Positions 8,631-21,272 of a DNA stretch of 64,000 bases are shown here, one piece after another; positions within the stretch are counted from its first letter, which is position 1; every line of letters begins with the position of its first letter. This DNA comes from Ochrobactrum sp. CM-21-5 (GTDB taxonomy: Bacteria; Pseudomonadota; Alphaproteobacteria; Rhizobiales; Rhizobiaceae). The notes beneath the pieces are model-generated. The model saw nothing but the letters and a program-made list of their open reading frames with translations, was not told the DNA's origin and did not search any database. The DNA is taken from contig NZ_JACLZJ010000002.1 of the NCBI RefSeq assembly GCF_014253075.1, positions 496,001-560,000 on the forward strand, read 5' to 3'. The translations under genes and the position numbers were made by a program.

Positions 8631-10367
8631 TGCTCCAGACGGGAAAAGCGCCTGCAACGCGTCATAGGCCGAAAGCACGGTTTCCATCTGCGCTGTGTGT
8701 CCCTTCACGAAGGCATCGCCATAAATGGTTTCGTCCGGATACTCGGTGATCAGCGTCAATGGCACGGTATGGCGGTCATCAACACCGACCATGCATGGAA
8801 AGCCGTTGATGATGCGGAAACCAGTTTCGCCTGCATGTTGCTCGAAAAGCTTGATCTGAGCGTCGTTGTATTCAAGAAGCCCGTCAATCGCGCCCAAGTG
8901 TTTAGTCACGTGATCCATAAGCTGTTCGGCTTCTTTTCCCCATGACGCATGATGGCGAATAATCAGGAAAAAGCCCTTCGGTAGTGTCCACATAGCGAAA
9001 GAACGCGGAACATAGCCCGATAGCGGACGCGTCCATTCATGCGACGGATAACCATGCAGATTGACGTGTAGCTTCGCGCCGGTGCACGCCTCCGCTTCGA
9101 CGCGGATAGCCTTTTCATAAAGCCCTTCGCCGCTTCGATACTCCAGATCATCACCCAGCGCTGTGTAGCGTGCGGCATGGTGCATATGGTGCGGCTGCGA
9201 CGCGCAAAGACGCTTGTGAACCTCATACCCGTCCGGGTTTTCCTGCGGCGAGATAGTGAAATGCGCGCCGGTGCGCCGGGCCAGGCGATTGGCAGCGCGC
9301 AAGGCGCCCACAACGCCTGTCGTCTCGTTCGCGTGCTGTCCGGCACTGATCATCATAGGCGCGTCACTGCCCTTGATAAAGGTTGCATGCACGGTGCGAC
9401 CTGAACGGGTTTCGGCTCGGAAAGGCTTCCCGCCAAGCTTTGCGATCTCGCGGCGTATCTGGTCAGCGGAAAGCGGTGCCTGTGCGGCTTCCAGAACTTG
9501 CTCGGCGGTCAGTGCGTCGGCAGTGGAAAGCGCGCGCATTTCCACTTTCACAGAAGGGTCAGCATCGCGAAAACGAACTTCCGGCACGATCTGGCCGGGC
9601 TGCAATCCTCGATCGCCAACCGGGCGGCCTGATTTCTTCTGGAACACTTCAAGCAACGAGAAATAAATATCCTCGTGCATGGCTTCGGTGAGGCTCAGCG
9701 CTTCTTCATCGTAAGCCAAGCGACGGTCGGTGATCGGCAGACTGACGGAGATGTTCAATTCATCGAAATAAGGCTCGCCCCTGCCCCAGTCGTGAGTGGC
9801 AATGATTGAGACCGTCTCAAGAAACAGCTTTTCATACGCTGTTTCATAATGCCGGTTTTCCGTTGCACCACCATGTTCAACCCGCAACCATCCGGTGGGC
9901 GAAACCAGCGTTTCGCCGATGAAATCTTCATGCACCCGGTTGGGGGCGAAAACACGATGGCTTTCGCTGTGTCCATTCTTGAAGGTGAGGTCGACTTCGT
10001 AAAAGAAATCGTCCTTAGCTGAGGCCGCAAATGTCACCTTCACATTGGGCAGAAGCGCCGATAACGGATAGGTCTCGAGCAGGAAGCGGTTCGCTACGCA
10101 ATTTTCATGGCGTGGATAATGGATCGTTGCCGTCTTCAGTGCAGCTCCGTCCACATCTTCAAGGAAAAAGTGCAAAAGCGGCTTGTAAGCCGAGCGCAGC
10201 TTGGCTTGCACGCCTGCTTCGCGCAGCAAGGTTTCGGCGGCAAAACGGCTTGGCTGATCGTCGAAAAGCCAGGCTTCAACCTTCGCGCCGTGCATTTCCG
10301 GCTTTGCGAAGCGCGCGACAAGAGCGTTGATCGTGCGCGGATAGATCTTTTCGAAAATTATGCTCAT
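8613..10367 (-). CDS. M14-family zinc metallopeptidase (carboxypeptidase-like)
   Basis: 584-aa protein. The C-terminal half is an M14 zinc carboxypeptidase fold: zinc ligands in QHANETTG (His345, Glu348) and a third His in LHVNLHGY, with a candidate catalytic Glu in LITEYPDE. The N-terminal ~320 residues form an accessory region of unclear fold. No signal peptide is seen, so it probably acts in the cytoplasm. ATG 10367 overlaps the upstream permease stop by 4 bp (ATGA), which argues against longer in-frame starts and for coupling to the peptide transporter. It likely trims an imported peptide or N-blocked amide; the exact substrate is unknown. Its stop codon lies inside a dispersed repeat. 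Confidence 0.8.
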   Translation of the reverse strand: MSIIFEKIYPRTINALVARFAKPEMHGAKVEAWLFDDQPSRFAAETLLREAGVQAKLRSAYKPLLHFFLEDVDGAALKTATIHYPRHENCVANRFLLETYPLSALLPNVKVTFAASAKDDFFYEVDLTFKNGHSESHRVFAPNRVHEDFIGETLVSPTGWLRVEHGGATENRHYETAYEKLFLETVSIIATHDWGRGEPYFDELNISVSLPITDRRLAYDEEALSLTEAMHEDIYFSLLEVFQKKSGRPVGDRGLQPGQIVPEVRFRDADPSVKVEMRALSTADALTAEQVLEAAQAPLSADQIRREIAKLGGKPFRAETRSGRTVHATFIKGSDAPMMISAGQHANETTGVVGALRAANRLARRTGAHFTISPQENPDGYEVHKRLCASQPHHMHHAARYTALGDDLEYRSGEGLYEKAIRVEAEACTGAKLHVNLHGYPSHEWTRPLSGYVPRSFAMWTLPKGFFLIIRHHASWGKEAEQLMDHVTKHLGAIDGLLEYNDAQIKLFEQHAGETGFRIINGFPCMVGVDDRHTVPLTLITEYPDETIYGDAFVKGHTAQMETVLSAYDALQALFPSGALPAKS

Positions 10368-11227
10368 CGGGTTCTTCCGGTCGGGTCGAGACTGTCCCGC
10401 AGCCAGTCGCCAAGGAGGTTGAGGCCAAGCACTGTGAACAGGATCGCAAGGCCCGGAAACACGCTTACCCACCAGGCGGTCTGGAGATAAGTGCGCCCGT
10501 CGGCCAGCATGCCGCCCCAGCTTGGAATGGTCGGATCGACGCCGAGGCCGAGGAAGGTCAGGCTCGACTCCAGCAGGATGTTGTTGGCGACATTGAGCGT
10601 CATCAGCACGATCACCGGGCCCAGCAGGTTTGGCAGCAAGTGCTGGAAGATGATACGCCAGTCCTTCACGCCGATGGCGCGGGCCGACAGGATGAACTCG
10701 CGTTCACGCAGCGACAGCACCGAGCCACGCACCAGACGTGCATATTGCACGCTTTGGGATATGATCAGCAGAATGATCGTGTTGAGCAGCCCACCGCCGA
10801 AGATCGCCATGAAGGTAATGGCAAGCAGGATGAACGGCATCGCGAGCTGCACATCCACGAAACGCATCAGCGCCATGTCCCAGAAGCCACGGTAATAGCC
10901 GGCAACAAGTCCCATGATCGTGCCGATCATGACGGAGCCGATAACCGAGACAAAACCGACGAACAGCGAAACCTTGCCGCCGGTCACCACACGCGCCAGC
11001 ACGTCGCGGCCCAACGGATCGGTGCCGAAAATATGCACCGGATTGACGAAAGGCGGCGTCAGGCGCGCCAGAAGATCAAGCTTAGCCCCACCGCCGGGGA
11101 ACAGATAGCCAGAGAAAATTACCGCCAGACAAATGGCGCCCGTCAACACAACGCCAAGGATGAATTCCAGGCTGGCGAAACGGGAAAAAAGAACGGAAGA
11201 GGTTTTGGTGGTTGCTTTGGCTGTCAT
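10364..11227 (-). CDS. Dipeptide/oligopeptide-type ABC transporter permease (DppC-like)
   Basis: 287-aa inner-membrane permease. The binding-protein-dependent transport domain is recognisable from HIFGTDPLGRDVLARVVTGG near the N-terminus and the EAA-type loop around ILSARAIGVKDWRIIFQHLL. ATG 11227 (MTAKATTKTSS) sits 4 bp after the upstream permease stop with a GGAG nearby; a start 15 codons earlier would overlap that gene. It partners the DppB-like permease immediately upstream in a binding protein, permease, permease, peptidase order. Confidence 0.88.
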   Translation of the reverse strand: MTAKATTKTSSVLFSRFASLEFILGVVLTGAICLAVIFSGYLFPGGGAKLDLLARLTPPFVNPVHIFGTDPLGRDVLARVVTGGKVSLFVGFVSVIGSVMIGTIMGLVAGYYRGFWDMALMRFVDVQLAMPFILLAITFMAIFGGGLLNTIILLIISQSVQYARLVRGSVLSLREREFILSARAIGVKDWRIIFQHLLPNLLGPVIVLMTLNVANNILLESSLTFLGLGVDPTIPSWGGMLADGRTYLQTAWWVSVFPGLAILFTVLGLNLLGDWLRDSLDPTGRTR

Positions 11228-11231
11228 GGCC

Positions 11232-12155
11232 CTACTCCGTGCGGATACGCGGATCGACAAGGCCGTAGGCAATGTCCACGAGAAGATTGACGCCGATAAT
11301 CAGCATCGACAGGATCGCGATGGTGGCTTGCAGTACCGGATAGTCGCGTCCGGCCACAGCGTCGAAGGCGAGCGTGCCCATGCCGGGCCAATTGAAGACC
11401 CGCTCCACCACGACGATGCCGCCCAAAAGCCCGCCGAACTGGAGGCCGAGATAGGTAATCAGCGGAATGGCGCAATTGCGCAGCGCATGCTTGTAGAGCA
11501 CCTTGTTTTCGCTCAGGCCCTTGGCGCGCGCTACCATGATATATTGCGACTGCAACGTTTCGAGCATCGAGGTGCGTACAAGCCGCACATTGGTTGCGGT
11601 CAGGATGATGCCCATGGTAAGTGCCGGCATGATGAAGCTTGCAATGCCGGTCATGCCGCTAGGCGGCAGCCATTGCAGCCAGATGCCAAACAACAACACC
11701 AGCATGGTGGCAAGCCAGAAGTTCGGGAACGACAGGCCGACCAGCGAGCAGATACGGATCAGCTGGTCTGCCCATTTGCCGCGCGAAACCGCAGCCTTGA
11801 TGCCGAGTGGCACCGAAATCACGATGGAAACGAACAGCGAGGCGAATGCGAGCATGAGTGTTGCCGGAAGCGCATTGCCGACCAGCAGAGAAACCGGCGT
11901 TCCTCCGAGGAAGCTTCGTCCCAGATCGAAAGTAAACAGCCCTTTGAGAAACTGCCAATACTGGACGAGGAACGGCTGATTGAGGCCAAGCCCCTCGCGG
12001 ATGCGTTCCAGGTCGGCTTCGGTGATACTTCCCGCGCCCTGCGTCAGCATCAGCGCCGGATCGCCAGTCAGGCGGATCGCAAATGCGACAAGCAACGTCA
12101 TCGCGACAAGCACGAACAGCGCCTGCAAAATTCGTTTGATCAGAAACCCGGCCAC
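11232..12155 (-). CDS. Dipeptide/oligopeptide-type ABC transporter permease (DppB-like)
   Basis: 307-aa permease with N-terminal helix LIKRILQALFVLVAMTLLVA and the DppB/OppB-type EAA loop (MVARAKGLSENKVLYKHALR). The best start is GTG 12155 because GGAGG lies about 7 bp upstream; the more distal ATG has no ribosome-binding site. It lies downstream of the binding-protein gene, from which it is separated by a perfect stem-loop. Confidence 0.87.
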   Translation of the reverse strand: MAGFLIKRILQALFVLVAMTLLVAFAIRLTGDPALMLTQGAGSITEADLERIREGLGLNQPFLVQYWQFLKGLFTFDLGRSFLGGTPVSLLVGNALPATLMLAFASLFVSIVISVPLGIKAAVSRGKWADQLIRICSLVGLSFPNFWLATMLVLLFGIWLQWLPPSGMTGIASFIMPALTMGIILTATNVRLVRTSMLETLQSQYIMVARAKGLSENKVLYKHALRNCAIPLITYLGLQFGGLLGGIVVVERVFNWPGMGTLAFDAVAGRDYPVLQATIAILSMLIIGVNLLVDIAYGLVDPRIRTE

Positions 12156-12175
12156 CAGAACGCCTCCAGAATGCT

Positions 12176-12201
12176 GCGGCAAGCCGGAACCGGCTTGCCG
12201 C
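12176..12201 (-). terminator. Perfect stem-loop after the peptide-binding-protein gene
   Basis: GCGGCAAGCCGG and CCGGCTTGCCGC form a 12-bp inverted repeat separated by AA. It starts 13 bp after the binding-protein stop and ends 21 bp before the DppB-like start. There is no T-run. Most likely it stabilises or sets the level of the upstream part of the mRNA. Confidence 0.65.
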
Positions 12202-12213
12202 TTGATGATTTGA

Positions 12214-13743
12214 TTATTCGACGGTCACATCCGTGAGCCGCAAGCGGCTATCCGGAACCGGCACGAAATTCTTCACGCGCTTGTTCACGCCGAAGATGGC
12301 CTTCAGGTTGTAAAGCGGCATTTCCAGCGCGCGCTCGCCCGCATAATGGGCGATTTCCTGAAGGAGCTTTTCACGTTCGCCGCGGTCGAGAACCGAGCGC
12401 TGCGCTTCCAGCATCTTGTCGAGCTTTTCGTCCTTATCGTAAGGATTCCACTTCTCGCCGGAGTGGTACATCGAATAGGCGGTGTTGTCATAATCGAAGG
12501 TCCAACCGCCCCATGCCTGCTGGAACATCGCGCCTGTCTTGCCCTGCGGGATGATGTCGTTGAGCAGGACGTTCGTGTCGTAAGGCTTGATGGTTGCCGT
12601 CACGCCAACCATCTGCAGGAAGCTCGAAACGGCCTGCGCCACTTCATTGAAGCTCGCATCCTGTCCGCGCACGTCGATCTGGACGGTCGCGCCTGGCTGC
12701 ACGCCTGCTTCGACCAGAAGCTTCTTGGCTCCTTCCGGGTCATATGGCAGCGGCTTCATGTTCGGATCGAAACCGAAGGAAAGGGAGCCCTGGAAGCTTG
12801 CAATGGGTTCAGCCTGTCCCGCAAGGATCGACTGGATGATCGCATCGCGATCCACAGCCATGATAAGCGCCTTGCGCACGCGCTCGTCCTTGGTGATGCC
12901 GTCACGCGTGTTGAAGCGCAGGGCATAAACCGTCGGGCCGGCGGTCGTTACGAGTTCAAGCTTAGGGTCCGCCTCGATGGTGGGGATCATACCAATCGGA
13001 ATTGTTGGCGGGATGACCAGATCTACGCGGCCTGCCTGAAGTTCGGCAACGGCGGTCGAAGGCTCGGTGATAAAGCGGTATTCGACTTCGGAAAGCTTCG
13101 GCGCGCCGCCCCAGTGATCAGCGAAGGCTTCAAGCTTGATGTTCACCTTCGGCTCATAGGAAACGAACTTGAACGGGCCGGTACCGACCGGATGCATGTT
13201 GAAATAATCGTCGCCCTTTTCCGCGATATATTTCGGCGGAACGATCATGCCGCCATAACCGGCAAGCTTGGTGATCAGCACCGGATCGGGCGCCTTCAGA
13301 TGAAAATCGACAGTCTTGTCGTCGATAATCTTCACCTTCTCGATGGCGATATAATTGGAACGCTGCGGACCTTTCGCGCCTTCCTCTCCGAGCAAGCGGT
13401 CGAAGGTAAATTTGACCGCTTCGGCGTTGAACGGCTCGCCGTTGTGGAACTTCACGCCTTCACGCAGATGGAACCGGATGCGTTTGCCTTCGTCCAGCTC
13501 TTCCCATGAGGTCGCGAGAGCGGGAACGATCTTCAGGTCTGGTCCGCGATAGACAAGGCCGTCGAAAATATTTGTGGCGACCGAAGCCCAGTTCACGAGA
13601 AAAGTATCGATAGGATCCCAGCTGCCGGGATCCTGCGGCGATGATATGGTGAGCTTGCCCGCAGCGAACGCCGGAGCAGTGGCGAGCATGGCCGCTGAAA
13701 CAGCAGAAGCCAGCAGCGCGGCTTTCAAGGTCTTTTTTATCAT
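12214..13743 (-). CDS. Peptide-type ABC transporter substrate-binding protein (SBP_bac_5)
   Basis: 509-aa periplasmic binding protein. The signal peptide MIKKTLKAALLASAVSAAML is cleaved near APAFAAG. Mature family-5 features include PGSWDPIDTFLVNWASVATN and LREGVKFHNGEPFNAEAVKF. The family binds di- and oligopeptides, glutathione or other compounds, so the ligand is open; a 5-oxoprolyl or gamma-glutamyl compound is suggested by the neighbouring oxoprolinase. ATG 13743 is preceded by AAAGGGGAAA. It lies between the ATPase gene and the permeases. Confidence 0.85.
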   Translation of the reverse strand: MIKKTLKAALLASAVSAAMLATAPAFAAGKLTISSPQDPGSWDPIDTFLVNWASVATNIFDGLVYRGPDLKIVPALATSWEELDEGKRIRFHLREGVKFHNGEPFNAEAVKFTFDRLLGEEGAKGPQRSNYIAIEKVKIIDDKTVDFHLKAPDPVLITKLAGYGGMIVPPKYIAEKGDDYFNMHPVGTGPFKFVSYEPKVNIKLEAFADHWGGAPKLSEVEYRFITEPSTAVAELQAGRVDLVIPPTIPIGMIPTIEADPKLELVTTAGPTVYALRFNTRDGITKDERVRKALIMAVDRDAIIQSILAGQAEPIASFQGSLSFGFDPNMKPLPYDPEGAKKLLVEAGVQPGATVQIDVRGQDASFNEVAQAVSSFLQMVGVTATIKPYDTNVLLNDIIPQGKTGAMFQQAWGGWTFDYDNTAYSMYHSGEKWNPYDKDEKLDKMLEAQRSVLDRGEREKLLQEIAHYAGERALEMPLYNLKAIFGVNKRVKNFVPVPDSRLRLTDVTVE

Positions 13744-13780
13744 TTTATTTCCCCTTTGGGTTCCGGTTGAACTTATCCCG

Positions 13781-15628
13781 TCAGGCACTTTCCGCGATGA
13801 AATGCCCTGACGCTATTTCGCGATGCCTATAAATGATCGGTTGATCGTCGATCCGGCGCGTTGTGCTCGGAATTTCGCCTTCCAGCACCGAACGTTCGGC
13901 GCGCGCAGACGGATCGGCAACCGGCACGGCGGAAAGCAGACGCTTCGTATAGGGATGCGACGGCGTTTCAAAAACCTGACGGCGCGAACCAAGCTCCATG
14001 ATCTGACCCAGATAGAGCACGGCAACGCGGTGGCTCATCTTTTCGACAACGGCCATATCGTGACTGATGAAAAGATAGGCCAGCTCGTGTTCCTTCTGCA
14101 AATCCATGAACAGGTTGATGACCTGTGCCTGAATGGAAACGTCGAGGGCGGACAGTGCCTCGTCAGCAATGATGAGCTTCGGCTTCGAGGCAAGAGCCCG
14201 TGCGATACAGACGCGCTGGCGCTGGCCCCCGGAAAACTCATGCGGGTAGCGCTTGGCATGCTCCGGCCCAAGGCCTACACGTTCCAGAAGCTCGGCGACA
14301 CGCATATCGATCGCCTTGTTATCGTCTAGAAGACCGTGTGTGCGGATCGGCTCGGCGATGGAGAACCCCACCGTCTTTCGCGGATCGAGCGATGCAAATG
14401 GATCCTGGAAAATATACTGCACCTCGCGGCGCATGGCGTAGCGCTCGGCGGCGCTCATGGTCGAATAAGCCTTGCCCCTGAAACGGACATCACCGGCCAG
14501 CGGCGTTTGCAATTGCTGGATCGTGCGCCCGATTGTCGATTTTCCAGAGCCGGATTCACCCACCAGCGCCAGCGTTTCGCCAGGATAGATATCGAAACTT
14601 ACCTTCGATACGGCGTTGCAGACATGAGTGACCTTGCCGAACAGATTCTTCTTGATCGGGAAACGCACATAGAGATCGTCAACCGCCAGAAGCGGCTTGT
14701 CGTCATAGCGCGCCGTGTTCTGAATGCGTTCTTCGCCGCCCAGAAAAGGCACGCCGTCGCGCATCACCATGACCGGCATGCGCTTCGGGAACGCCTCGCC
14801 CTGCATGCTGCCAAGTTTCGGCACAGCGGACAGGAGCGTCTTGGTATAAGGATGCTGCGGTGCTTCGAAAATGCGGCCCACGGGGCCTTCCTCAACCTTC
14901 TTGCCCTTCCACATAACAACGACATCGTCGGCCATTTCCGCCACAACGCCCATGTCGTGGGTGATGAAAATCACGGCCATTTCAAGCTCTTGCTGCAAAT
15001 CTCTTATAATATGCAGTATCTGGGCCTGAATGGTGACGTCGAGTGCTGTCGTCGGCTCGTCGGCGATCAGCAGCTTGGGACGACAGGCGAGCGCCATGGC
15101 GATCATCACACGCTGACGCATGCCGCCGGAAAGCTGGTGCGGATAACGCTTCAACAACCCTTCCGCGTCCGGCAGGCGCACCATCTCCAAGAGGCGCTTG
15201 GCTTCGGCAAGAGCGGCACGCTGCGTCACGCCTTCATGCAGCATCAGCACTTCGCAAATCTGGTTTCCGATGGTGAAAACCGGATTGAGCGAGGTCATCG
15301 GTTCCTGGAAGATCATGGCGATCTCCTTGCCGCGAATACCGCGCATGGTCTTCTGATCCGCCTGCAACAGATCGCGCTCGCCAGTCGGCCCGTTGAACAG
15401 AATGCGCCCCGAAGGGAATTTCGCACCGTTCATATCGGCAAGCCGCATGATGGAAAGCGACGTGATCGACTTGCCTGAACCGGATTCTCCCACGACCGCC
15501 ATGGTGCGTCCGGGACTTACCGAAAAACTCAGATCATCAACGACACGGGAGGCGCCGAATTCAACGCTCAGGCCGTCGACCGTCAACAGAGGTTTTGAAA
15601 CAGGTGCGTTCAACTCGGCTCCGCTCAA
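13781..15628 (-). CDS. Fused DppD-DppF-type ABC transporter ATPase (two nucleotide-binding domains)
   Basis: 615-aa protein with two complete ATPase halves. The first has Walker A GESGSGKSIT, signature LSGGMRQRVMIAMAL and Walker B KLLIADEPTTALD. The second has GESGSGKSTIGRTIQQL, signature FSGGQRQRVCIARAL and KLIIADEALSALD. Both carry the C-terminal oligopeptide extension. One polypeptide therefore replaces the usual DppD plus DppF pair. The start appears to be TTG 15628 or the TTG five codons in; no ATG is available. It follows the MarR-like gene by 13 bp, so the regulator may head the operon. Confidence 0.88.
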   Translation of the reverse strand: MSGAELNAPVSKPLLTVDGLSVEFGASRVVDDLSFSVSPGRTMAVVGESGSGKSITSLSIMRLADMNGAKFPSGRILFNGPTGERDLLQADQKTMRGIRGKEIAMIFQEPMTSLNPVFTIGNQICEVLMLHEGVTQRAALAEAKRLLEMVRLPDAEGLLKRYPHQLSGGMRQRVMIAMALACRPKLLIADEPTTALDVTIQAQILHIIRDLQQELEMAVIFITHDMGVVAEMADDVVVMWKGKKVEEGPVGRIFEAPQHPYTKTLLSAVPKLGSMQGEAFPKRMPVMVMRDGVPFLGGEERIQNTARYDDKPLLAVDDLYVRFPIKKNLFGKVTHVCNAVSKVSFDIYPGETLALVGESGSGKSTIGRTIQQLQTPLAGDVRFRGKAYSTMSAAERYAMRREVQYIFQDPFASLDPRKTVGFSIAEPIRTHGLLDDNKAIDMRVAELLERVGLGPEHAKRYPHEFSGGQRQRVCIARALASKPKLIIADEALSALDVSIQAQVINLFMDLQKEHELAYLFISHDMAVVEKMSHRVAVLYLGQIMELGSRRQVFETPSHPYTKRLLSAVPVADPSARAERSVLEGEIPSTTRRIDDQPIIYRHREIASGHFIAESA

Positions 15629-15641
15629 ACTTTAAACTTTC

Positions 15642-16250
15642 TCAAAGGGTAATGGCAGACCGCGTGGCCTGATTGAAAGCGCCTGACATGAAGCGCAAAA
15701 GCGCCGCCACTTCCGATAATGTTTCTTCCGACGGGCGCGCATTGACGGTGGAATCGACCAGCAGCCGCTCCCTGATCTGCGCGTAACGCGCGCAGGCTTC
15801 CGCACCCTTGGCGGTGATTTTCACCGTCTTTTCCTTCGACGCCTTGCCAGTCGTCAGAAGACCGGCATTTTCAAGCTTGCGAATGGCATAAGTAGCAATG
15901 TGCGTGTCTTCGATATCGAGGACAAGGCAAATATCGGCGAGTTTCTTCTCGCGCCCGCGATGGCGGATGGAATGAAGAATCAGGACTTCGATGGGAGAAA
16001 GCCCCGGCAGGCCCGCCGCAGCCATGCAGCGCACCATCCAGCGCGAAAAAGCATGAGATGCAAGGATGAGGCCATATTCCACCTCGGACATACCGGGCGA
16101 ACCGCCTTCGGCAAGATGGGCGGACGATACGATGGGACCGATGGAGGCGACAGGGCGCAGGTGCTTGGGCAGCGTCACTTCATCGAAGCCGACCTCGCGC
16201 ATTTCTGCTGACGCTTCCGCCATCTCCTCCGTCACCCTATTTTTTCCCAT
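15642..16250 (-). CDS. MarR-family winged-helix transcriptional regulator
   Basis: 202 aa. A MarR-like winged helix spans residues ~80-170: [40 protein letters not shown], then the wing [16 protein letters not shown] longer N-terminal extension (~55 aa) precedes it, as in several rhizobial relatives. It lies directly before the peptide-transporter genes and divergent from the 5-oxoprolinase, so it probably controls both from the shared 127-bp spacer. The inducer may be the transported compound. Confidence 0.78.
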   Translation of the reverse strand: MGKNRVTEEMAEASAEMREVGFDEVTLPKHLRPVASIGPIVSSAHLAEGGSPGMSEVEYGLILASHAFSRWMVRCMAAAGLPGLSPIEVLILHSIRHRGREKKLADICLVLDIEDTHIATYAIRKLENAGLLTTGKASKEKTVKITAKGAEACARYAQIRERLLVDSTVNARPSEETLSEVAALLRFMSGAFNQATRSAITL

Positions 16251-16377
16251 TCTTGCCGCTCCCTCATTTATGTGTATTTTATGTCACCATCTTATCGACA
16301 TTTTGTCAATAAAGTGGGACTATGAAATTCCGAAAAGTTGCGGGATGCACCAGAGAATTCGTATGAGGGAGCCAAGA
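16251..16377. promoter_or_regulatory. Divergent promoter region of MarR regulator and 5-oxoprolinase
   Basis: A/T-rich 127-bp spacer. A minus-strand TTGACA (16304-16309) could be a -35 element for the regulator operon. GACATTTTGTC (16297-16307) is a short dyad overlapping it and is a candidate MarR operator, although its arms are only 4 bp. The 5-oxoprolinase has GAGGGA at 16365-16370 as ribosome-binding site. Confidence 0.4.
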
Positions 16378-20001
<3,624 letters not shown>

Positions 20002-20023
20002 GCCGGCATTCTCCGGCATGATG

Positions 20024-20049
20024 ACGCCGCCCTATCGGGCGGCGTTTTC
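20024..20049 (+). terminator. Rho-independent terminator of the 5-oxoprolinase gene
   Basis: ACGCCGCCC pairs with GGGCGGCGT around loop TATC and is followed by TTTCG. It begins 22 bp after the stop. Confidence 0.75.
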
Positions 20050-20185
20050 GTTTATCGGGAAGGGTTCAGGTTTCAGTTTTCCAACAGTAGCATTGGCTTT
20101 TGGGAGAAACATCTTCCGCCGTCCTTCTGGACAAAAAGCAATATTGGAATAGATTACTCATACAGCTTCTGAAATTGGAAATAAT

Positions 20186-20199
20186 CTCTCACTTGAGAG
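20186..20199. promoter_or_regulatory. Palindrome upstream of the cystine-type transporter
   Basis: CTCTCACTTGAGAG is a 6-2-6 inverted repeat, 81 bp before the binding-protein start, in an A/T-rich leader. It could be an operator. No regulator gene is adjacent. Confidence 0.35.
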
Positions 20200-20280
20200 G
20201 ATTTGCGGTCCGGTTTGGACCCACCATTAGAATTAAATTTCTGCGATCAATAGGACATCAACCAGATCACGGATACCAAA

Positions 20281-21054
20281 ATGAAATTCGTTCAGATTCT
20301 CGCCACCGCAGGTTTTATTCAGGCAGCCCTCCTCACTGGCTCGATGGCCGGTGAAAATCTCGACGCGATCAAGTCGGCGGGTGTTCTGAAGATCGGCACC
20401 GAAGGCACCTATGCGCCCTTCACTTATCACGACAAGGACAACAAGCTCGTTGGCTTCGACGTGGAGATCGGCGAAGCGGTTGCCGCAAAGCTCGGCGTCA
20501 AGCCGGAATTCGTGGAAGGCAAGTGGGACGGCCTCATCGCCGGTCTCGATGCCAAGCGCTACGACGCCGTCATCAACCAGGTCGGCATCACCGAGGAGCG
20601 CCAGAAGAAATTCAACTTCTCCAATCCCTACATCGTTTCCAAGGTCGTGCTGATCGTCAGCGACAAAGACGATGCGATCAAGGGTTTCGCCGATCTGAAA
20701 GGCAAGAAGTCCGCACAGTCGCTGACCAGCAATTACGGCAAGCTGGCCAAGGAAGCCGGTGCCGAACTGGTCGCCACAGATGGCTTCGATCAGTCGATCC
20801 AGCTCGTCCTGACGGGCCGCGCCGATGCGACGCTCAACGACAGCCTGTCTTATCTTGATTTCAAGAAGCATCAGCCAAATGCGCCGGTGAAGGTAGTCGC
20901 GGAGAAGGAAAACGCGGATGCGTCCGGCATTATCGTGCGCAAGGGCGACGATGATCTGGTCGCCGCCGTCAACAAGGCACTTGACGAAATCAAGGCCGAT
21001 GGCACCTACGACAAGATCTCCCAGAAGTATTTCGGTCAGGACGTTTCCAAGTAA
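20281..21054 (+). CDS. tcyJ: Cystine-type amino acid ABC transporter substrate-binding protein
   Basis: 257-aa family-3 periplasmic binding protein with an N-terminal signal peptide (cleavage near GSMAGEN). The core GTEGTYAPFTYHDKDNKLVG, then FDVEIGEAVA and WDGLIAGLDAKRYDAVINQVG, strongly resembles E. coli FliY/TcyJ. It is followed by a permease and an ATPase of the same class. Cystine is the most likely ligand, but other polar amino acids cannot be excluded. A terminator-like hairpin and a 103-bp palindromic repeat separate it from the permease gene. Confidence 0.78.
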   Translation: MKFVQILATAGFIQAALLTGSMAGENLDAIKSAGVLKIGTEGTYAPFTYHDKDNKLVGFDVEIGEAVAAKLGVKPEFVEGKWDGLIAGLDAKRYDAVINQVGITEERQKKFNFSNPYIVSKVVLIVSDKDDAIKGFADLKGKKSAQSLTSNYGKLAKEAGAELVATDGFDQSIQLVLTGRADATLNDSLSYLDFKKHQPNAPVKVVAEKENADASGIIVRKGDDDLVAAVNKALDEIKADGTYDKISQKYFGQDVSK

Positions 21055-21076
21055 GTTTCGGACTGCCAGAAATCGC

Positions 21077-21107
21077 GAAGCCGGAACATGTTTCCGGCTT
21101 CCTTTCG
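21077..21107 (+). terminator. Stem-loop after tcyJ
   Basis: GAAGCCGGAA pairs with TTCCGGCTTC around loop CATGT, followed by CTTTCG. It lies 22 bp after the stop and probably ends most transcription after the binding-protein gene. Confidence 0.65.
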
Positions 21108-21143
21108 TTGTGGCGATACTCCATGGTATTGATGCACGGACTT

Positions 21144-21246
21144 AGAGCACATCCCGAAAAGTGTGAAGCGGTTTTCGGACAAGATGCGCGTCAAAACAAG
21201 GGGTTAGAGCGCCGATCTTATTCAATCGGATCGAAAAGCGCTCTAA
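21144..21246. repeat. 103-bp palindromic intergenic repeat (Bru-RS-like)
   Basis: The element starts AGAGCACATCCCGAAAAGTG and ends GATCGAAAAGCGCTCTAA. The 3' half contains AGAGCGCCGATC...GATCGAAAAGCGCTCT, and the 5' half contains CCGAAAAGTG...GCGGTTTTCGG. Length and composition match, from memory, the 103/105-bp Bru-RS elements of Brucella. It sits inside the tcyJ-tcyL spacer. Confidence 0.65.
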
Positions 21247-21272
21247 TGGCCTCCAGATAGGGAACAGGACAC

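Noticed and set aside
12346..15478. Long open frames on the plus strand opposite the peptide-binding protein and ATPase genes
   Set aside because: They mirror the codon pattern of the real genes; their products lack recognisable motifs and the opposite frames encode clear families.
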